NCBI RefSeq assembly: GCF_004364285.1
Contig: NZ_SOBE01000001.1
Coordinates: forward strand, 868,001 to 932,000
From: Frigoribacterium sp. PhB116
GTDB lineage: Bacteria > Actinomycetota > Actinomycetes > Actinomycetales > Microbacteriaceae
Direction of reading: 5' to 3'
Length of the DNA stretch: 64,000 nt
This document shows, in pieces, positions 19,057 to 30,110 of this stretch. Positions within the stretch are counted from its first letter, which is position 1; the number at the start of each line of letters is the position of its first letter. A program made the position numbers and the translations under genes. The notes below the pieces were generated by a model, which saw nothing but the letters and a program-made list of their open reading frames with translations, had not been told where the DNA came from and searched no databases.

Positions 19057-20850
19057 TCAGTACGTGACTGCGCCCTCGGCCGCGGAGCGGACCTGGCGTG
19101 CGTACTTGGCGAGGACACCGCGGGTGTAGCGCGGAGGGAGGGGAGCCCAGCCTTCTCGGCGGGCCTCGAGCTCAGCGGCGTCGACGAGTAGGTCGATCGA
19201 GCGAGCGGCGATGTCGACACGGATGAGGTCGCCATCACGCACGAAGGCGATGGGACCGGAGTCCACCGCTTCGGGTGCTATGTGGCCGATGCAGAGGCCG
19301 GTTGTGCCGCCCGAGAATCGTCCGTCCGTCAAGAGTAGTACATCCTTGCCGAGCCCAGCGCCCTTGATGGCCGCCGTGATGGCGAGCATCTCGCGCATCC
19401 CCGGGCCGCCCTTAGGGCCCTCGTAGCGGATGACGACGACGTCGCCGGCCTCGATCCGCCCGGCGGTCAGGGCGTCCATCGCGCCGCGCTCGCGCTCGAA
19501 GACCTTGGCCGGGCCCTCGAAGACCGAGGCGTCGAAGCCCGCGGTCTTGACGACGGCCCCCTCGGGGGCGAACGAGCCGCTCAGCACGGTGAGCCCGCCG
19601 GTCGGGTGGATCGGGTCGTCGAGGGTGCGCAGGACCTCGCCGTCGAGCGGCTTCGGCTTGATCGCCTCGAGGTTCTCCCGCACGGTCTTGCCGGTGACGG
19701 TGAGGCAGTCGCCGTGCAGCAGGCCCGCGTCGAGCAGGGCCTTCATGACGACGGGGACGCCGCCCATGCGGTCGACGTCGTTCATCACGTACTTGCCGAA
19801 GGGCTTGAGGTCGCCGATGTGCGGGATCGTGTCGCCGATGCGGTTGAAGTCGTCGATGGTGAGGTCGACCTCGGCCTCGTAGGCGATCGCCAGCAGGTGC
19901 AGCACGACGTTGGTCGACCCGCCGAACGCCATGGCCACGGCGATGGCGTTCTCGAACGCCTCCTTCGTCAGGATGTCGCGGGTGGTGATGCCGAGGCGCA
20001 GCAGGTTCACCACGGCTTCGCCCGAGCGGTGGGCGAAGTAGTCGCGACGACGGTCGGCCGAGGGCGGCGACGCCGAGCCGGGCAGGCTCATGCCGAGCGC
20101 CTCGGCGACGCTCGCCATCGTGTTGGCGGTGTACATGCCGCCGCAGGCGCCCTCGCCGGGCACGATGGCGCACTCGATGGCCTTCAGGTCGTCGTCGCTG
20201 ATGGTGCCGGCCTTGTGCGCGCCGACGGCCTCGAACGAGTCGATGATCGTGACGTTCTTCTCGGTGCCGTCGCTGAGCTTGACCCAGCCGGGGGCGACGC
20301 TGCCCGCGTAGAGGAACACGCTGGCGAGGTCGAGGCGCGCGGCGGCCATGAGCATGCCGGGCAGCGACTTGTCGCAGCCGGCGAGCAGCACCGAGCCGTC
20401 GAGGCGCTCGGCGTTCATGACGACCTCGACGCTGTCGGCGATGACCTCGCGCGAGACGAGGGAGAAGTGCATGCCCTCGTGGCCCATCGAGATGCCGTCG
20501 GAGACGGAGACGGTGCCGAACTGCAGCGGGTAGCCGCCGCCGCCGTGCACTCCCTCTTTCGCGCCCTGGGCGAGCCGGTCGAGCGACAGGTTGCAGGGGG
20601 TGATCTCGTTCCAGCTGCTGGCGATGCCGATCTGCGGCTTCTCCCAGTCCTCGTCGCCCATGCCGACGGCGCGGAGCATGCCGCGCGAGGTGGTGGCCTC
20701 GACCCCGTCGGTGACGACGCGGCTGCGGGGCTTGATGTCGATGGGCGCTGCGTCGACGGGCGCTGCGTCGACGGGCGCTGCGTCGATGGGTGCTGCGTCG
20801 ATGGGGCCTCGGGCTTCTGCGTCCGACGGCTGGCTGTCATTCACGGGCAT
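19057..20850 (-). CDS. ilvD: dihydroxy-acid dehydratase with repetitive N-terminal extension
   Basis: 597 aa. IlvD dehydrates the dihydroxy acids to the 2-keto acids of valine and isoleucine, using a 2Fe-2S cluster. Conserved blocks: [21 protein letters not shown] and [16 protein letters not shown], which carry the three cluster Cys, and [15 protein letters not shown]. The enzyme proper begins at about residue 38 ([11 protein letters not shown]). It is preceded by a tail of repeated [10 protein letters not shown] units, absent from typical IlvD. The ATG at 20850 lies 6 nt after a good -10, supporting this start and inclusion of the repeats in the protein. Oriented with ilvBNC but probably with its own promoter. 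Confidence 0.96.
   Translation of the reverse strand: MPVNDSQPSDAEARGPIDAAPIDAAPVDAAPVDAAPIDIKPRSRVVTDGVEATTSRGMLRAVGMGDEDWEKPQIGIASSWNEITPCNLSLDRLAQGAKEGVHGGGGYPLQFGTVSVSDGISMGHEGMHFSLVSREVIADSVEVVMNAERLDGSVLLAGCDKSLPGMLMAAARLDLASVFLYAGSVAPGWVKLSDGTEKNVTIIDSFEAVGAHKAGTISDDDLKAIECAIVPGEGACGGMYTANTMASVAEALGMSLPGSASPPSADRRRDYFAHRSGEAVVNLLRLGITTRDILTKEAFENAIAVAMAFGGSTNVVLHLLAIAYEAEVDLTIDDFNRIGDTIPHIGDLKPFGKYVMNDVDRMGGVPVVMKALLDAGLLHGDCLTVTGKTVRENLEAIKPKPLDGEVLRTLDDPIHPTGGLTVLSGSFAPEGAVVKTAGFDASVFEGPAKVFERERGAMDALTAGRIEAGDVVVIRYEGPKGGPGMREMLAITAAIKGAGLGKDVLLLTDGRFSGGTTGLCIGHIAPEAVDSGPIAFVRDGDLIRVDIAARSIDLLVDAAELEARREGWAPLPPRYTRGVLAKYARQVRSAAEGAVTY
20737..20808. repeat. 15-bp in-frame minisatellite in the ilvD 5' coding region
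   Basis: Nearly five copies of a 15-bp unit (GTCGAYGGGYGCTGC on the plus strand) encode the [10 protein letters not shown] pentapeptides. Because the unit is a multiple of three, copy-number changes would lengthen or shorten the N-terminal tail without breaking the frame. Confidence 0.9.
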
Positions 20851-20856
20851 GGGTCG

Positions 20857-20862
20857 AGTTTA
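20857..20862 (-). promoter_or_regulatory. -10 element (TAAACT) for a leaderless ilvD mRNA
   Basis: TAAACT on the minus strand ends exactly 6 nt before the ATG. There is no Shine-Dalgarno sequence in the gap. Confidence 0.6.
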
Positions 20863-20881
20863 GGGCCAGCTGGCGTGCCCC

Positions 20882-21451
20882 TCAGCCGAGGCCGGGATCG
20901 GGGGCGTGGTGGTGCCCGCCCTTGACGTGCAGCGGGGCGTCGTGCTCGCGCTCCCGGGCCTCGTCGTCGTGGGCGTCGTCGTCGCCCTCGGAGTCGTCGA
21001 GCCCGTCGGCCCGGTCGAGCTCGACGGCCAACGCGTCGGCCGACCCCACCGGCAGGGTCGACGGGTCGACGTCGGAGAGCGACTGGCCGTCGGCCACGAG
21101 TTCCTCCCCTGCCCGGGCGACCGCCTCGTCGAGCTCGTCGACGACGAGCATGTCGCGGCGGAGGTCGCCGTTGCGGTAGCCGGCCCGGCCGATCATGTGC
21201 GCCGAGATCGGCGCCGTGAGCATCTGGAAGACCAGGACGACCACCAGGGAGGCGATGGTCCCGAGGTTGTGCTGGTCGAGGGCGATCGCCGACAGCATCA
21301 GGATCAGCCCGAAGATCTGCGGCTTCGTGGCGGCGTGCATGCGGGTGAGGGCGTCGGGGAACCGCAGGAGGCCGACGCCGGCGGCGGCGGACAGCGCCGC
21401 ACCGGCGACCAGCAGGACGGCGCTCGAGATCGTGTAGAACTGGTCGCTCAT
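20882..21451 (-). CDS. mrpG: Mrp Na+/H+ antiporter subunit G with long acidic/His tail
   Basis: 189 aa. The first ~95 residues are a normal MrpG/MnhG: three membrane helices with LLRFPDALTRMHAATKPQIFG. The remaining half is a hydrophilic tail rich in Asp/Glu, ending in HVKGGHHHAPDP; ordinary MrpG proteins are about 110-130 aa. Last gene of the operon, overlapping mrpF by 4 nt (ATGA). The role of the tail is unknown; metal binding or interaction with other cytoplasmic tails is possible. Confidence 0.93.
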   Translation of the reverse strand: MSDQFYTISSAVLLVAGAALSAAAGVGLLRFPDALTRMHAATKPQIFGLILMLSAIALDQHNLGTIASLVVVLVFQMLTAPISAHMIGRAGYRNGDLRRDMLVVDELDEAVARAGEELVADGQSLSDVDPSTLPVGSADALAVELDRADGLDDSEGDDDAHDDEAREREHDAPLHVKGGHHHAPDPGLG

Positions 21452-21711
21452 GACGGGTCCTGCCTCGACACGTAGCGCGCCACCGTGATCGAGCCGAAGA
21501 CGGCCGTCAGGGCGAGCACGATGATGACCGGCAGGGTGCGGGTGTGGTTCCCGAGCACCATGTCGGCGGCGAGCACGCAGATGAGGGTCGTGAGCAGCAT
21601 GTCGCTCGCGATCATGCGGTCGAGGATGGACGGCCCCCGCACGATGCGGAGCACCGACGCGAGCGCGGCGAACGCGAAGAGCACGCCGACGACCCAGGAG
21701 ACGATCGTCAC
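21448..21711 (-). CDS. mrpF: Mrp Na+/H+ antiporter subunit F
   Basis: 87 aa, three membrane helices, with the family block LRIVRGPSILDRMIASDMLLT. GTG start overlaps mrpE by 4 nt. A small structural subunit of the hetero-oligomeric antiporter. Confidence 0.95.
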   Translation of the reverse strand: MTIVSWVVGVLFAFAALASVLRIVRGPSILDRMIASDMLLTTLICVLAADMVLGNHTRTLPVIIVLALTAVFGSITVARYVSRQDPS

Positions 21712-22339
21712 GAGGCGACCCCCTTGTTCTTCTCGTTCACGGGCAGCTCGGCGCCGGACCGGTCGGTCGGGGCGTCCTCGGTGGCGGGCATCCCGTCGGC
21801 GATGCGGCGGAGGTCGTCGGCGCTGCCGAGCGCACGAGCGATGCGCTTCTCGAAGCCGAGCACCCTCTTCCGCACCTCCTCCACTCCGTCCGCGTCCTCG
21901 ACCGCGAGGGCGTGCATGTAGAGGATCGACCGCTCACGGTCGGCCTCGACGACGAGCGAACCGGGCACCAGCGACACGGCCTCGGCGACGAGCGTCATGA
22001 TGAAGTCCGACCGGGTGTGCAGCTGGACGGCGACGATCGCGTTGCTCGTCACGCCTCGGGGCCGGACGGCCGTCCAGGCAACCTCGACCGACGCGACGAC
22101 GAGGTCGAAGACGAAGCGGCCGAGGAACACGAGAGCCCAGCCGAGGTTGAACCGCCCGCTCAGCTCGACCGGCGGCAGGAAGAAGACCCGCGTGACGAGC
22201 AAGGCCACGAGGACACCCGTGACGAACGAGAGCACGGTCAGCTGGTTCCAGAGGAACATCCAGAGGACGACGAGGCCGACGAGGAGGGGCAGCTGACGGA
22301 GCAGGCTGCGTCCGACCTCGTGGGCCGAGGGCCGGGCGG

Positions 22340-22343
<4 letters not shown>
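21708..22343 (-). CDS. mrpE: Mrp Na+/H+ antiporter subunit E
   Basis: 211 aa. Two or three N-terminal hydrophobic segments are followed by the characteristic cytoplasmic MrpE domain with LGRFVFDLVVASVEVAWTAV and SLVPGSLVVEADRERSILYMHA. The C-terminal ~50 residues are variable and charged. GTG start and 4-nt overlaps on both sides. Confidence 0.94.
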
Positions 22344-23931
<1,588 letters not shown>

Positions 23932-23935
<4 letters not shown>

Positions 23936-24537
23936 GGTCGGCCTCCTCTCGGGTCGTCACGGTAGGTGCCGCGGTCGCGGTCTCGTTCGGGGTGGGCCGG
24001 GTCGTGGTCGGGAGCGTGCTCCGGGTCGGCCACCGGGATGGTCTCGCTCGGGGCGTGGTCCCAGGGGTCGTCGTCGTCGAAGGACGACTTCGGCACGGCG
24101 GCCTCGGCGTCCGTGCCGAACTCCGTGTCGCCGTCGCTCTCGTCGTCGCCGTCGCCCTGCGTCTCGTCCTCGGCGGGCACCCCGCGGATGCCGATCTCCA
24201 GGTCTTCGAGGTCGTCGGCCACGTCGTCCTCCTGCGCGAGCCGCCAGGAGCGGTAGATGAGGGCCAGCAGGAAGGCCGAGACGCCGAAGGTGATGACGAT
24301 GGCCGTGAGGATGAGCGCCTGCGGCAGCGGGTCGGCGAAGCTGGACTCGCGCACCTGGCCGTCGGCGATCGGCGCCTCGCCGCTGCGGCCGGACATCGTG
24401 AGGATGAGGATGTTCGTCGCGTTGCCCACGAGCAGGAAGCCGAGCAGCACACGGGTCATGCTGCGCTCGAGCATGAGGTAGATGCCGCACGCGTAGAGCG
24501 CCGCCATCACGACGATCAGGATCAGCGACGCGCTCAT
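23932..24537 (-). CDS. mrpC: Mrp Na+/H+ antiporter subunit C with long acidic tail
   Basis: 201 aa. Residues 1-100 form the usual three-helix NuoK-like MrpC (GIYLMLERSMTRVLLGFLL, LPQALILTAIVITFGVSAF). The C-terminal ~100 residues are extremely acidic, with many Asp/Glu and a DDDDPWDHAPSETIPVADPE stretch; standard MrpC proteins are about 110-130 aa. ATG overlaps the mrpA stop (ATGA). The tail parallels that of MrpG. Confidence 0.94.
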
Positions 24538-27530
24538 GCGGGGCCCTCCGCCTTGGTGGTGGCCGTGACCGACGCGTCGCCGCGGTCGTCCTCTTCCTCT
24601 TGCCGGTCGACCTCGGCCCCCAGGCTGCGGAGCACGTCGAGCACGAGGCCCACCACGACGAGGTAGACGCCGATGTCGAAGAACGTCGACGTGACGAACT
24701 CGACGTGGCCGAGCAGCGGCACCTCGCCCTCGAACCAGGTCGAGGTCAGGGCGTCGACGCCGAAGAAGAGGGGCACGACGGCGGTGGTGACGATGATCAG
24801 CAGACCGCTGCCCAGCACCTTGCCGGCGTCGAGGGGCGCCGCGGCGCCGAGCTCGAAGCGCCCGCCCGCGAGGTAGCGCGCCACGAAGGCCATGCCCGCG
24901 ACCAGGCCGCCGGCGAAGCCGCCGCCCGGCAGGTTGTGACCGGCGAAGAGCAGGTAGATCGAGACGACGACGATGGCGTGGAAGAGCAGCCGGACGACGA
25001 CCTCGAGCAGGATCGAGCGGTTCTGCGGCGCCAGCTTGCGGCCGGCGAGCAGCCAAGCGCGCCGGTCGCCCTCGACCTCGGAGCCGACCGCCGTGCTCGA
25101 CGAGGCGTCGGCGCGGTCGGCCTGGCTGCCGCCGGCCTCGGCGCCGGGGACGACGGGCGCGGGCTCGAGGGCCGGGCGCACCCGGGCGAGGAAGCGCTGG
25201 GCTCGGGTGCGGCGCGCGGGTCGCGGCAGCATGTCGGTGCGCGAGGTGAGGAACACGAGGCTCGCGACGCCGGTCGCGGCCGCGATCAGCACGCTGATCT
25301 CGCCCATCGTGTCCCAGCCGCGGATGTCGACCAGGGTGACGTTGACGACGTTCTTGCCGTGGCCGCCGACGACGGCGAGCTCGGGGAACGCGCTCGAGAT
25401 CGTGCCGCCGCTGCGGGCGCCGAGGGCGACGACGGCGATGGTCGCCATGACGCAGCCGACCGCGACGCCGATGACGGCGCGCAGCGCCCGGTGCGAGCGG
25501 CCGTTGCGGTCGCCGAGGCGCGCCGGCAGTCGCCGCAGCACGAGCACGAAGGCGATGAGCGTGATCGTCTCGATCAAGGCCTGGGTGAGCGCGAGGTCGG
25601 GGGCGCCGTGCAGGGCGAACAGCGCAGCCATGCCGTAGCCGGTCACACCGACGAGCACGACGGCCTGGAAGCGCTTGTTCGACCGCGCCGCGGCCACGGC
25701 GCCGACGATCATGAGTCCGCCCACGGCCAGCTGCGCCGGGTAGTCCCAGATGACGGCCGCGTCGGGCCAGCTGCGGTTCGACGACAGGGTGACGATGCTC
25801 GACACGACGAACACGACGAGGATCGTGCCGAGGTAGAACGGCAGCGAGCCCCGCTGGGTCGCCGCCGTCGTGCGCGACGCCGTCTTGTCGATGCCGGTCA
25901 TGATCCGGACGTAGCCGTCGGAGGCGCGGGGCAGGAACGAGACCGCCTTCTGCACCGAGGAGACCCGCTCGCGCTGCCAGAACATCACGGCGCCGAGCAC
26001 GAGCGAGAGGACGGTGAGGCCGAGGGCGGGCTCGAAGCCGTGCCAGAGGGCGAGGTGGTACGGGCCGTGCTCGCCCTCGACGTGCGGCAGCGTGTCCGCG
26101 TAGCGCGCCACGACGCGGTCGACCGGGGCCGCGACGAAGCCCAGCGCGAGGCTGAGCGCGGCGAGCACGGCCGGCGCGGCGAGGAAGTCGATGTGCTCGC
26201 GGACGAAATCGACCGGGGCGACGTCGCGCTTGCGGGCGAACGCCCCCCAGAGGAACCGCAGGCTGTAGGCCGTGGTGAGGACGGAGCCCACGACGACGCC
26301 GACGAGCGCGATCACGCCCCAGGCGCTGCCGTGCTCGGCGTCGGCGAGCAGGGCGGAGAGCACCGCCTCCTTCGCGACGAAGCCGAACGTCGGGGGCACG
26401 CCCGCCATCGACGCGAGCGCGATGACGGTGATGACGACGAGGACGGGAGCCTGCCGGCCCAGGCCGCTCAGCTTGCGGAGGTCACGCGTGCCGGTGCGGT
26501 GGTCGACGATGCCGACGACGAGGAACAGCGTCGCCTTGAACAGGGCGTGCGCGACGAGCAGCGCGAGCGCCGCGAGCCCCGCGTCCCGGGTGCCGTAGCC
26601 CGCGATGATCGTGAGGAAGCCGAGCTGGCTGACCGTGCCGTAGGCGAGGACGAGCTTCAGGTCGTGCTGGCGGAGGGCACGGTAGCCGCCGAGCAGCATC
26701 GTCACGACGCCCACGGTGACGACGACCTCCTGCCAGCCGGGCGAGTCGTGGTAGCCCGGCGCGAAGCGGGCGACGAGGTAGATGCCCGCCTTGACCATGG
26801 CCGCGGCGTGCAGGTACGCGCTCACCGGGGTGGGGGCGGCCATGGCCGCGGGCAGCCAGAAGTGGAACGGCACGAGGGCCGACTTCGACAGCGCGCCGAC
26901 GAGCACGAGGATCACCGCGACGGTGACGGCCGTGCCGCTCGGCGGCGACGCGACGAGGGCCTCGATCGAGGAGGTGCCCCCCTGCACGCTGAGGACCACG
27001 AGCCCGACCAGCATGGCCAGCCCGCCCGCCGTGGTGACGATGAGCGCCTGGAGCGCGGCCCCGCGGCTCGCCTGCTTGTTCGTGTAGTGGCCGATCAGCA
27101 GGTACGAGAAGACGCTCGTCGCCTCCCAGAAGACGAACAGCACGAAGACGTCGTCGCTGGTGACGAGGCCGTACATCGCCCCGGCGAAGGCGACGAGCAC
27201 GGCGGCGAAGCGCGCGAGGCTCTTCTCCCCCGGCTTGAAGTAGCGGGAGCAGTACACGAGCACGAGACCGCCCACGCCGGTGACGACCAGGGCGAGCACC
27301 CACGACAGCACGTCGAGGCGAAGTGTCAGCGTGATGCCGAGCTGCGGGATCCACGGGACCGACTCGACGACCTGCCCCTGCGAGAGGACCTGGGGGCCCT
27401 GGAGCGCGGTCATCACCATGGCGGCGAACGGGACGGCCGAGGCCCACAGGAACAGCGACGGCCCGAGCCGGCGACCCAGTGCGGCGACGACGATCGAGGC
27501 GGCCGCGAAAGCCGCGAGAGCAGCGATCAT
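24534..27530 (-). CDS. mrpA: Mrp Na+/H+ antiporter fused subunits A and B
   Basis: 998 aa. Residues 1 to about 770 are MrpA, a complex I NuoL-like pump: SDDVFVLFVFWEATSVFSYL, ALSKSALVPFHFWLPAAMAA, GTVSQLGFLTIIAGYGT and GVPPTFGFVAKEAVL, plus the C-terminal MrpA extension GAPDLALTQALIETITLIAF. After a hydrophilic linker, about 845-985 is an MrpB domain (LFAGHNLPGGGFAGGLVAGM). No separate mrpB exists, so the A-B fusion completes the set ABCDEFG. The complex exports Na+ for H+, serving pH and salt homeostasis. Start ATG has a GGAGGT Shine-Dalgarno. Confidence 0.96.
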   Translation of the reverse strand: MIAALAAFAAASIVVAALGRRLGPSLFLWASAVPFAAMVMTALQGPQVLSQGQVVESVPWIPQLGITLTLRLDVLSWVLALVVTGVGGLVLVYCSRYFKPGEKSLARFAAVLVAFAGAMYGLVTSDDVFVLFVFWEATSVFSYLLIGHYTNKQASRGAALQALIVTTAGGLAMLVGLVVLSVQGGTSSIEALVASPPSGTAVTVAVILVLVGALSKSALVPFHFWLPAAMAAPTPVSAYLHAAAMVKAGIYLVARFAPGYHDSPGWQEVVVTVGVVTMLLGGYRALRQHDLKLVLAYGTVSQLGFLTIIAGYGTRDAGLAALALLVAHALFKATLFLVVGIVDHRTGTRDLRKLSGLGRQAPVLVVITVIALASMAGVPPTFGFVAKEAVLSALLADAEHGSAWGVIALVGVVVGSVLTTAYSLRFLWGAFARKRDVAPVDFVREHIDFLAAPAVLAALSLALGFVAAPVDRVVARYADTLPHVEGEHGPYHLALWHGFEPALGLTVLSLVLGAVMFWQRERVSSVQKAVSFLPRASDGYVRIMTGIDKTASRTTAATQRGSLPFYLGTILVVFVVSSIVTLSSNRSWPDAAVIWDYPAQLAVGGLMIVGAVAAARSNKRFQAVVLVGVTGYGMAALFALHGAPDLALTQALIETITLIAFVLVLRRLPARLGDRNGRSHRALRAVIGVAVGCVMATIAVVALGARSGGTISSAFPELAVVGGHGKNVVNVTLVDIRGWDTMGEISVLIAAATGVASLVFLTSRTDMLPRPARRTRAQRFLARVRPALEPAPVVPGAEAGGSQADRADASSSTAVGSEVEGDRRAWLLAGRKLAPQNRSILLEVVVRLLFHAIVVVSIYLLFAGHNLPGGGFAGGLVAGMAFVARYLAGGRFELGAAAPLDAGKVLGSGLLIIVTTAVVPLFFGVDALTSTWFEGEVPLLGHVEFVTSTFFDIGVYLVVVGLVLDVLRSLGAEVDRQEEEDDRGDASVTATTKAEGPA

Positions 27531-27605
27531 CTTGGTGCACCTCCGTCGGCTGGCGAGTTCGTCGGTCGTTCGGGCTGATCGGCGACGAGGAGTCGGGCGG
27601 AGAGA

Positions 27606-27611
27606 TCAGCT
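27606..27611 (-). promoter_or_regulatory. candidate -10 (TAAGCT) for the mrp operon
   Basis: TAAGCT on the minus strand about 75 nt before mrpA. The leader contains no obvious riboswitch fold. A -35 is not clear. Confidence 0.45.
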
Positions 27612-27672
27612 TACCTTGCGGTCACCTGGGAGGACTGCCCGAGGCCGGCTCACCCGGGGGACGCATGCGCGA

Positions 27673-28470
27673 TCAGGCATGCCCCAGGTGCTCGCGGAGG
27701 TCGGCGAGCTCGCCCAGCAGCCGTCCGATCGCCGCCGGGTCGGCGACGCGGTGGCTCGCGGCGGTCTCGCCCGGCCCCACCCGGATGCCGAGGTCGCCGT
27801 CGCCGAGCGACCGCAGGGCGTCCTCGTCGGTGACGTCGTCGCCGGCGAAGAGGACGCCGGTGGCGCCCACCGCCTCGCGCAGCCGCGCCACCCCGTCGTC
27901 CTTGCCCGTCGGGCGGACGGCGTACTCGCGCACGTTCTTGCCCTCGCGGCCGTGCACGCCGGGCTCGTCGGCGAGGCGCTGCCGGACGGCCTCGCGCACC
28001 TCCGTCGTCGTCGCCTCGTCGGCGAGACGCGTGTGCAGGGCGAGGCCCGCCGGCTTCTCCTCGACGAAGACGCCCTCGCGACCGTCGGCCGCCGTGTGCA
28101 GCGCCTCGGAGATGACGGCGCGACGGGCGAGCTCGTCCTCGGTCAGGGAGGTCACCTCTCCCCCGATCCGCACCTCGATCCCGTGCGACCCGACGAGCAG
28201 GACCTGCTCGGGCATCTCGCTGATGCGGTCGAGCGACGCGAGGTCGCGGCCGGAGACGAGGGCGACGGAGGTGCCCTCCATCTCGAGCAGGCGACGGATC
28301 GCCTCCTTCGACTCGGGCAGCGGGCGGGCCGCCATCGGCTGGTCGACCTCGGGCGCGAGGGTGCCGTCGAAGTCGAGGGCGACGAGGAGGCGCGGGGTCG
28401 TCGCGAGACGGCCGAGCGCGTCCGAGAGGGCTCGCGACTCGTCGTCCGTGGTCAGGGGGGTCGTGGTCAC
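27673..28470 (-). CDS. otsB: trehalose-6-phosphate phosphatase
   Basis: 265 aa HAD-family enzyme that dephosphorylates trehalose 6-phosphate to trehalose. Seen: HAD motif I LDFDGTLAPEVD with the nucleophile Asp, motif II VSGRD, the cap-region HGIEVR, and motif IV GDDVTDEDAL. GTG start overlaps the otsA stop by 4 nt, so both enzymes are made together. Trehalose is a compatible solute and stress protectant. The location next to the Mrp operon fits osmotic physiology. Confidence 0.96.
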   Translation of the reverse strand: MTTTPLTTDDESRALSDALGRLATTPRLLVALDFDGTLAPEVDQPMAARPLPESKEAIRRLLEMEGTSVALVSGRDLASLDRISEMPEQVLLVGSHGIEVRIGGEVTSLTEDELARRAVISEALHTAADGREGVFVEEKPAGLALHTRLADEATTTEVREAVRQRLADEPGVHGREGKNVREYAVRPTGKDDGVARLREAVGATGVLFAGDDVTDEDALRSLGDGDLGIRVGPGETAASHRVADPAAIGRLLGELADLREHLGHA

Positions 28471-29963
28471 GAGGCGTCCTCCTCGGCGGGTGCCGTGATC
28501 TGCTGGCCGGGGCGCACGTTCTCGAGCGCCTGCAGGAACGACGCGGACCAGCTGGCCACGTCGTGCTCGAGCACGCGCCGACGGAGGGCGCGCATCCGCG
28601 TCGTCCGGTCGCGCTTCGGCATCTCGATCGCCCGCATGATGGTGTTCTTCAAGCCGCCGATGTCGTGCGGGTTGATCAGCAGCGCGGTCTTGAGCTCGTC
28701 GGCGGCGCCGGCGAACTCGCTGAGCACGAGCACGCCGTCGTTGTCGCGGCGCACCGCCACGTACTCCTTCGCGACGAGGTTCATCCCGTCGCGGAGGGCG
28801 GTGACGAGCATGATGTCGGCGGCGAGGTAGAGCGCCACCATCTCCTCACGCGGGTAGCCGTGGTGGTGGTAGCTGATGGCCGTGTGGCTCATCGTCGCGT
28901 AGTCGCCGTTGATGCGGCCGACGGTCAGCTCGATCTCGTCGCGGAGGGTCTTGTACGTCTCGACCCGCTCGCGGCTGGGGCTCGCGACCTGCACGAGCGT
29001 CGCGTCCTCGACGCTCAGGCGGCCGTCGGCGAGCAGCTCGCCGAACGCCTTCATCCGGTGGCGGATGCCCTTGGTGTAGTCGAGCCGGTCGACGCCGAGC
29101 ATGACCGTCTTCGGGTTGCCGAGGCCGGCGCGGATCTCGGCCGCCCGGGCCTGGATGTCGGGTCGCGCGGCGAGTTCTTCGTAGCTGGCGGCGTCGATCG
29201 AGATCGGGAAGTGCTTGGCCAGCACCCGGCGCACCTTCGTGCCGCGGCGGGACACGTGCGAGGACCCCGTGACCACGTCGTCGTCGACCGGCACCTCGAC
29301 GTAGGGGCGGGTCGTCCCGTAGCCGAGCAGGTGGCGCACCGCGCGGGAGAAGTTCGAGGCGTCGTCGCCGCGCTGGAACCCGATGACGTCGGCGCCGAGC
29401 AGCCCCTCGAGGATCTGGCGGCGCCAGGGCAGCTGCGAGAAGATGCCGAGCGGCGGGAACGGGATGTGGTTGAAGAAGCCGATCGTCACGTCGGGACGCG
29501 CCTCGCGCAGCATCTTCGGGACGAGCTGCAGCTGGTAGTCCTGCACCCAGATCGTGCCGCCCTCCTCGGTGATCTCGGCGGCGCGGTCGGCGAACCGCTG
29601 GTTCACCTGCACGTACGCCTCCCACCAGAGCCGGTGGTACGTAGGGGCGGCGATGACGTCGTGGTAGAGCGGCCAGAGCGTGTCGTTGCTGAAGCCCTCG
29701 TAGTAGCGCTGCACCTCCTCGGCGCTCAGGGGCACGGGCACGATGTGGATGCCCTCGTCGACGAACGGCTCGAACTCGAGCTCGGGCTGGCCGGCCCAGC
29801 CGACCCAGGCCCCGTCGTTCGCCTTCATGACGGGCTCGAGGGCGGTCACGAGGCCCCCCGGCGAGTGCTGCCAGGACGCGGAGCCGTCCTCGGCGACGAC
29901 GCGGTCGACGGGGAGGCGGTTGGAGACGACGACGAAGCCGTAGCGCTCTGCGGTGTCAGACAT
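28467..29963 (-). CDS. otsA: trehalose-6-phosphate synthase
   Basis: 498 aa GT20 glycosyltransferase that makes trehalose 6-phosphate from a nucleotide-glucose and glucose 6-phosphate. Seen: N-terminal SNRLPVDRV, SPGGLVTAL, FNHIPFPPLGIFSQLPW, GFQRGDDASNF, LGVDRLDYTKGIRHRM and DGMNLVAKEYVA. The motif usually written WVHDYHL reads WVQDYQL, a variant common in actinobacteria. ATG start with a GGAG-containing leader; a GATAAT/TAATCT -10 lies about 47 nt upstream. Confidence 0.96.
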   Translation of the reverse strand: MSDTAERYGFVVVSNRLPVDRVVAEDGSASWQHSPGGLVTALEPVMKANDGAWVGWAGQPELEFEPFVDEGIHIVPVPLSAEEVQRYYEGFSNDTLWPLYHDVIAAPTYHRLWWEAYVQVNQRFADRAAEITEEGGTIWVQDYQLQLVPKMLREARPDVTIGFFNHIPFPPLGIFSQLPWRRQILEGLLGADVIGFQRGDDASNFSRAVRHLLGYGTTRPYVEVPVDDDVVTGSSHVSRRGTKVRRVLAKHFPISIDAASYEELAARPDIQARAAEIRAGLGNPKTVMLGVDRLDYTKGIRHRMKAFGELLADGRLSVEDATLVQVASPSRERVETYKTLRDEIELTVGRINGDYATMSHTAISYHHHGYPREEMVALYLAADIMLVTALRDGMNLVAKEYVAVRRDNDGVLVLSEFAGAADELKTALLINPHDIGGLKNTIMRAIEMPKRDRTTRMRALRRRVLEHDVASWSASFLQALENVRPGQQITAPAEEDAS

Positions 29964-30008
29964 GGGGGTGATCAGCTCCGTTCGACCCCCGGGAGACGGG
30001 GGACGGCC

Positions 30009-30016
30009 AGATTATC
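30009..30016 (-). promoter_or_regulatory. candidate -10 (GATAAT) for otsA-otsB
   Basis: GATAATCT on the minus strand contains two overlapping near-consensus -10 hexamers about 46 nt before otsA. It is one of the few AT-rich spots in this region. Between it and the next gene (30020-30105) is a short C-rich direct repeat (CCCCCGGGCGCCC-like units). Confidence 0.5.
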
Positions 30017-30110
30017 AGCGCGCCCGTCCGGGCCCCCGGCGAGGCCTGTCCCCCGGGCGCCCCTCCCCCGGGCGCCCTGCTCCCGGGCGTCCCTCCCCCG
30101 CGCGGCCGGC

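Noticed and set aside
24600-27578. 992-codon open frame on the plus strand opposite mrpA
   Set aside because: It is the antisense shadow of mrpA: composition is an Asp/Arg/Glu/His-rich mix without domains, as expected opposite a GC-rich hydrophobic gene.
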